Positions 54,301 through 57,338 of a stretch of 57,338 bases of DNA are shown piece after piece (positions within the stretch are counted from its first letter, which is position 1; each line of letters begins with the position of its first letter). Both the position numbers and the translations under genes were made by a program. The notes beneath the pieces are model-generated. The model was given only the letters and a program-made list of their open reading frames with translations, searched no databases and was not told the origin of the DNA. The stretch comes from Ignavibacteriota bacterium (GTDB lineage: Bacteria > Bacteroidota > Ignavibacteria > Ignavibacteriales > Melioribacteraceae). Location: assembly GCA_013112585.1 (NCBI GenBank), contig JABFGH010000031.1:1-57338 (forward strand). The letters run 5' to 3'.

Positions 54301-54419
54301 TAATAAAACTTTATGATGACTGAGTTATACGAGACATCATGTATTATTTCCGCACTATTTAACTGACTTTTTTTTATTTATTTTTTTAATATCTTTTAGA
54401 TAGACAAAAAGAGGATAAG

Positions 54420-56984
54420 ATGAACAACAGCAAACCAATATTATTTTTGCATGTTTTCTTATTACTTGTAATTGCAAACTTTGGTCAAAGCACCCCCTTC
54501 AATTTAAACAATTACAAAGACTTCCTACAACAAAATCAAAACATGGACACAAGTGAATTACTGCAAATGTTCCCAGCCGGAACTTTCGAAAAAAATATTA
54601 ATAGTAATTGGAATTCAGCACTCTACTCCGATTCAGTTGAAATAAAATTAAACCTAACAATTGATGAACTTCAAAAGATTAATGAGAATGGATTTGTAGT
54701 AACAGAACGTATTTCAAAAAATTCATTCGGTGAACAGTTTTTAGATATCTATCATCATGATCTGCCGGTATTTATTTCAACTGATGCTATTCTGCATGCA
54801 CTCCATATGTCCTATGATAATATTCTTCTTGAAACCGAGTTAGGTACACTATTAAATAAAGTTGAGACTATTCTAAATTCAATGCATGCTCAAATGCCTA
54901 TTTTGGCAGCAAGATATTCCGGCAGCCCGGAAATGGCACAAATGCTGAAGGATGTTGATGTTTATCTATCAGTTCCGCTTAAATTACTTGATGAAAATCA
55001 TTCACCCTATTATATTCAAAATGAAAGTTACATAAACACACTTCTAAATTATATCAATTCAGAACAAATGATTGAGATCCCTTTTCTATCAAGTTCAAAT
55101 CGTAAAATTGATTTTAGCCAATTCAAACCGCGCGGGCATTATGATAGCTATGATTTCCCAATGCTGAAACCATACTTTAAAGCAATGATTTGGCTTGGGC
55201 GAATGGAAATTTATCTTATCGCTCCTACTAGTTTTAATCAAGTTCCATTTGAAGATATTCAAAGACAAATCGTTGTTGCAGTATTAATGAATGAGTTGAT
55301 CGAATTGGCAAATGCTGAAGATCAGTATGAGCAGATCGAGGAAATACTGACGTTTTATGTTGGTGAGCAAGATAATGTAAAACCGGAAAATTTAGATGGG
55401 TTATTGAATGATCTTTCCATCACTTACGCTGACGAACTATTAGATGAAAATACTTGCACTACTTTTCAGGATAGTCTTGCAGAAAAGTCATTTGCATTCC
55501 AAAGAATTCTATCACAAGTTCTTGTTTCGCCGATGACTCCGGACAGCATTGTTGCCGCATCTGCTTATTTGCTGTTTGGACAAAGATTTGTGATCGATTC
55601 TTATGTAACAGGAAGTGTAGTTTTTGATAGGATCAAATATCTTGGTCAAAAAATTAAGAGAATGCTTCCTTCAAGTTTGGATATACTATTTGCATTAGGC
55701 AATGATGCTTCTGCTCAATTACTCCAAAATGAGTTGGATGAATATCATTATTCAACCAACCTTGCCGCCTTAAGATATTTAGTCGACAGTTACGATGATC
55801 AATTTTGGAATTCTTCAATTTATAATTTATGGCTGAACTCAATTAGAGAACTAAACCCGCCGAATGATAGAAGCAATCTACCTACATTTATGCAGACAGC
55901 AGCCTGGTGGCAGCAGAAAATGAATACTCAGTTATCATCATGGATTCAGCTTAGGCATGATAATTTGCTTTATGCAAAGCAGAGTTATAGCGGAGGTGTT
56001 ATTTGCTCATACCCATATGGTTACGTGGAACCTATCCCGGAATTTTATGCAGCAATCAAAACACTTGCTGAAGAATGTAAAATTAGATTTAATGATTTTG
56101 ATTTTTCAGAACCACATTTAAAGGTTGGAATAATAAATTATTTTGAAAAACTATCAGCTATTAGTGATACACTCCATTCCATAGCCCAAAAAGAGCTTTT
56201 AAATGTTCCATTCGGCAATGCTGAAATTTCATTTCTGAAGCGGATAATTTTTGAGGCAGGCAGTGGCGGGTGCGGAAGCTCAGCCTACGACGGTTGGTAT
56301 CCAAAATTATTCTATCCTAACTCGGGAGAAGATAATGTAATTGATAAGGATTTTATGACAGCTGATTATCATACAGCGCCAACTGATGAATTTGGCAGCC
56401 CAGTAGGATGGATAAAACATGGAGGAACCGGTAAAATAAATTTAGCCATTTTCTCAGCCGAATTGCCGGGCGGTCAAAATACTGCCTTTGTTGGACCGGT
56501 TAATAGTTTCCATGAATATACCTCAACTAACTTTTACAGAATTAATGATCAGGAGTGGGAAGCACAATATCTAAGTATGTCCACACGTCCAGAATGGGCA
56601 AATATTTTTCTTGTCGATAGCAATGGTATTGCTTACAATGATGGTCCTTCATTGCTAACCGGAATTAAAGATGATCAAACCGAAACAGAATTACCGGTAA
56701 CTCATATAGTTGCGCAGAATTATCCGAACCCATTTAACGCAACGACATTAATTAATTTTAAAATCCCGCTTAGTTTAACAAACTCTCTAACTGAAATTAC
56801 TATTTACGATATAAACGGCGAGAAGGTTAAAACTCTTCTCAACGAAACACTTCCTTCGGGTAATTATTTAACAAGGTGGGATGGCACAAATAACCATAAC
56901 AGCAGTGCTGCAAGCGGAGTTTATTTTTATCATATATCTGTCGGCGCACAAAAGTTTGTAGGCAAAATGAGTCTGCTGAAGTGA
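54420..56984 (+). CDS. DUF3160 protein with T9SS sorting domain
   Basis: This 854-residue secreted protein has a signal peptide (to about 23), a DUF3160 domain (about 60-690; DLPVFISTDAILHALHMSYD and FGQRFVIDSYVTGSVVF are typical) and a T9SS type A sorting domain (about 765-854; NYPNPFNATTLINF, then SGNYLTRWDGTN). The function of DUF3160 is not known. GAGGAT lies 4 bp before ATG 54420. Three Cys in the middle (at about 534, 557 and 619) could form disulfides. It is a single gene. Confidence 0.88.
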   Translation: MNNSKPILFLHVFLLLVIANFGQSTPFNLNNYKDFLQQNQNMDTSELLQMFPAGTFEKNINSNWNSALYSDSVEIKLNLTIDELQKINENGFVVTERISKNSFGEQFLDIYHHDLPVFISTDAILHALHMSYDNILLETELGTLLNKVETILNSMHAQMPILAARYSGSPEMAQMLKDVDVYLSVPLKLLDENHSPYYIQNESYINTLLNYINSEQMIEIPFLSSSNRKIDFSQFKPRGHYDSYDFPMLKPYFKAMIWLGRMEIYLIAPTSFNQVPFEDIQRQIVVAVLMNELIELANAEDQYEQIEEILTFYVGEQDNVKPENLDGLLNDLSITYADELLDENTCTTFQDSLAEKSFAFQRILSQVLVSPMTPDSIVAASAYLLFGQRFVIDSYVTGSVVFDRIKYLGQKIKRMLPSSLDILFALGNDASAQLLQNELDEYHYSTNLAALRYLVDSYDDQFWNSSIYNLWLNSIRELNPPNDRSNLPTFMQTAAWWQQKMNTQLSSWIQLRHDNLLYAKQSYSGGVICSYPYGYVEPIPEFYAAIKTLAEECKIRFNDFDFSEPHLKVGIINYFEKLSAISDTLHSIAQKELLNVPFGNAEISFLKRIIFEAGSGGCGSSAYDGWYPKLFYPNSGEDNVIDKDFMTADYHTAPTDEFGSPVGWIKHGGTGKINLAIFSAELPGGQNTAFVGPVNSFHEYTSTNFYRINDQEWEAQYLSMSTRPEWANIFLVDSNGIAYNDGPSLLTGIKDDQTETELPVTHIVAQNYPNPFNATTLINFKIPLSLTNSLTEITIYDINGEKVKTLLNETLPSGNYLTRWDGTNNHNSSAASGVYFYHISVGAQKFVGKMSLLK

Positions 56985-57220
56985 GTTTTTAATTTCTTCT
57001 AATTTTTGTTATGTATGCTTTGTTGTTTACAGCAGCTGCACTTATGTCTTAAAATAATTTTAGATATTCTCTTTCTCGAATAATTAATCATTGAGACTGT
57101 TTCGTCACTCCATTCCTCGAAAAGACATTTTTTTGTCTTGTCTTCTGAATCCTGCCTGTCGGCAGGCAAGCCTGAATTCTAACTACTGGCTTCTAACTCC
57201 TAGCTCCTTATTTATAGTTA

Positions 57221-57234
57221 GTATCATATGATAC
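57221..57234. promoter_or_regulatory. Perfect 14-bp palindrome GTATCATATGATAC
   Basis: Fully self-complementary, 50 bp before the start of the right-edge gene. GTATC appears again at 57275-57279. An operator is likely; the regulator is unknown. Confidence 0.5.
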
Positions 57235-57240
57235 CCAAAG

Positions 57241-57269
57241 GAAGTTTTATTAAATTTAATAAAAACTTC
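57241..57269. promoter_or_regulatory. Near-perfect 29-bp AT-rich dyad
   Basis: GAAGTTTTATTAAA (57241-57254) is followed by its complement TTTAATAAAACTTC with one extra A (57255-57269). It ends 14 bp before the next start codon and could be an operator or a leader hairpin. Confidence 0.5.
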
Positions 57270-57283
57270 TAAGAGGTATCAAA

Positions 57284-57338
57284 ATGAAAACAGTTAATAA
57301 CTTTAGTGATAGACTTAAATCTAAAACTGTTAAAAACT
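57284..57338 (+). CDS. First 18 codons of a gene cut by the window edge
   Basis: ATG 57284 is preceded by AAGAGG at 8 bp. The visible residues are MKTVNNFSDRLKSKTVKN, a basic N-terminus without a signal peptide. Function cannot be told. Confidence 0.5.
   Translation, partial: MKTVNNFSDRLKSKTVKN

Larger units (their letters stand above)
56985..57283. other. 299-bp gene-free region before the right-edge gene
   Basis: Holds a weak AAGACA-6-TGTCTT hairpin (57122-57139), a REP-like hairpin (57151-57166), degenerate CTAACTCCT words (57177-57208), and the two dyads listed separately. No gene seen. Confidence 0.5.

Overview
The window looks like a chromosomal segment of an AT-rich member of the Ignavibacteria (Bacteroidota/Chlorobi side). 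The evidence is five secreted proteins with a C-terminal type IX secretion (T9SS) sorting domain built around a (Y/H)PNPFN(P/A)(S/T)T core or a close variant, a PorV-family outer-membrane protein, a TonB-dependent receptor in the same operon, two promoters matching the Bacteroidetes -33/-7 pattern (TTG or TTTG, about 20 bp, TAnnTTTG), and a YtxJ bacillithiol-system protein. I see no rRNA, tRNA, CRISPR array, transposase or phage gene.

Layout. 1-2540: end of a copper locus (last codons of a multicopper oxidase, a CopB-type P1B ATPase, a small periplasmic YHS-like Cys protein, terminator). 2570-5790: a self-contained sigma-54 circuit: an enhancer-binding protein with two Cys clusters, two perfect dyads, a -24/-12 promoter, a small TPR-like protein and a split-Soret-like dihaem cytochrome fused to a T9SS sorting domain. 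5789-8911: a decayed methyltransferase, an M19 dipeptidase, YtxJ, a TM1266-type regulator and a DMT permease. 9148-15457: glutamate dehydrogenase followed by two large ATP-grasp (PPDK_N) proteins. 15721-24277: metallophosphoesterase, a HisH-like protein without catalytic Cys/His, a class V PLP enzyme, thioredoxin, a biotin carrier with a carboxyltransferase, PBP4, and a second DMT permease. 24311-36857: a TonB receptor/T9SS cargo/PorV operon, a transglutaminase-like protein and a GH18 protein. 37005-46729: amidohydrolase, SPOR protein, a third PPDK_N protein with receiver domains, a second glutamate dehydrogenase, and a cation-chloride cotransporter homologue. 46822-57338: FG-GAP propeller protein, sortilin-like propeller protein, a small unknown, a TylF-type methyltransferase, a DUF3160 T9SS protein, and the first codons of a further gene.

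Best candidate for an undescribed system: both glutamate dehydrogenases, about 33 kb apart on opposite strands, are each followed by proteins that keep the nucleotide-binding half of pyruvate phosphate dikinase, lack its phosphohistidine and PEP/pyruvate domains, and carry a shared C-terminal region (GRWG ... G[ST]HFF) in their place. The three are fused to different signalling modules: none, GAF-like plus nucleotidyltransferase, and two receivers. Second best is the sigma-54/split-Soret circuit, where regulator, operators, promoter and target are all readable in one place.

Intergenic DNA between operons often contains short word-like tandem repeats (34-nt, about 14-nt and 7-nt units) and one 160-bp element duplicated with its hairpins preserved.
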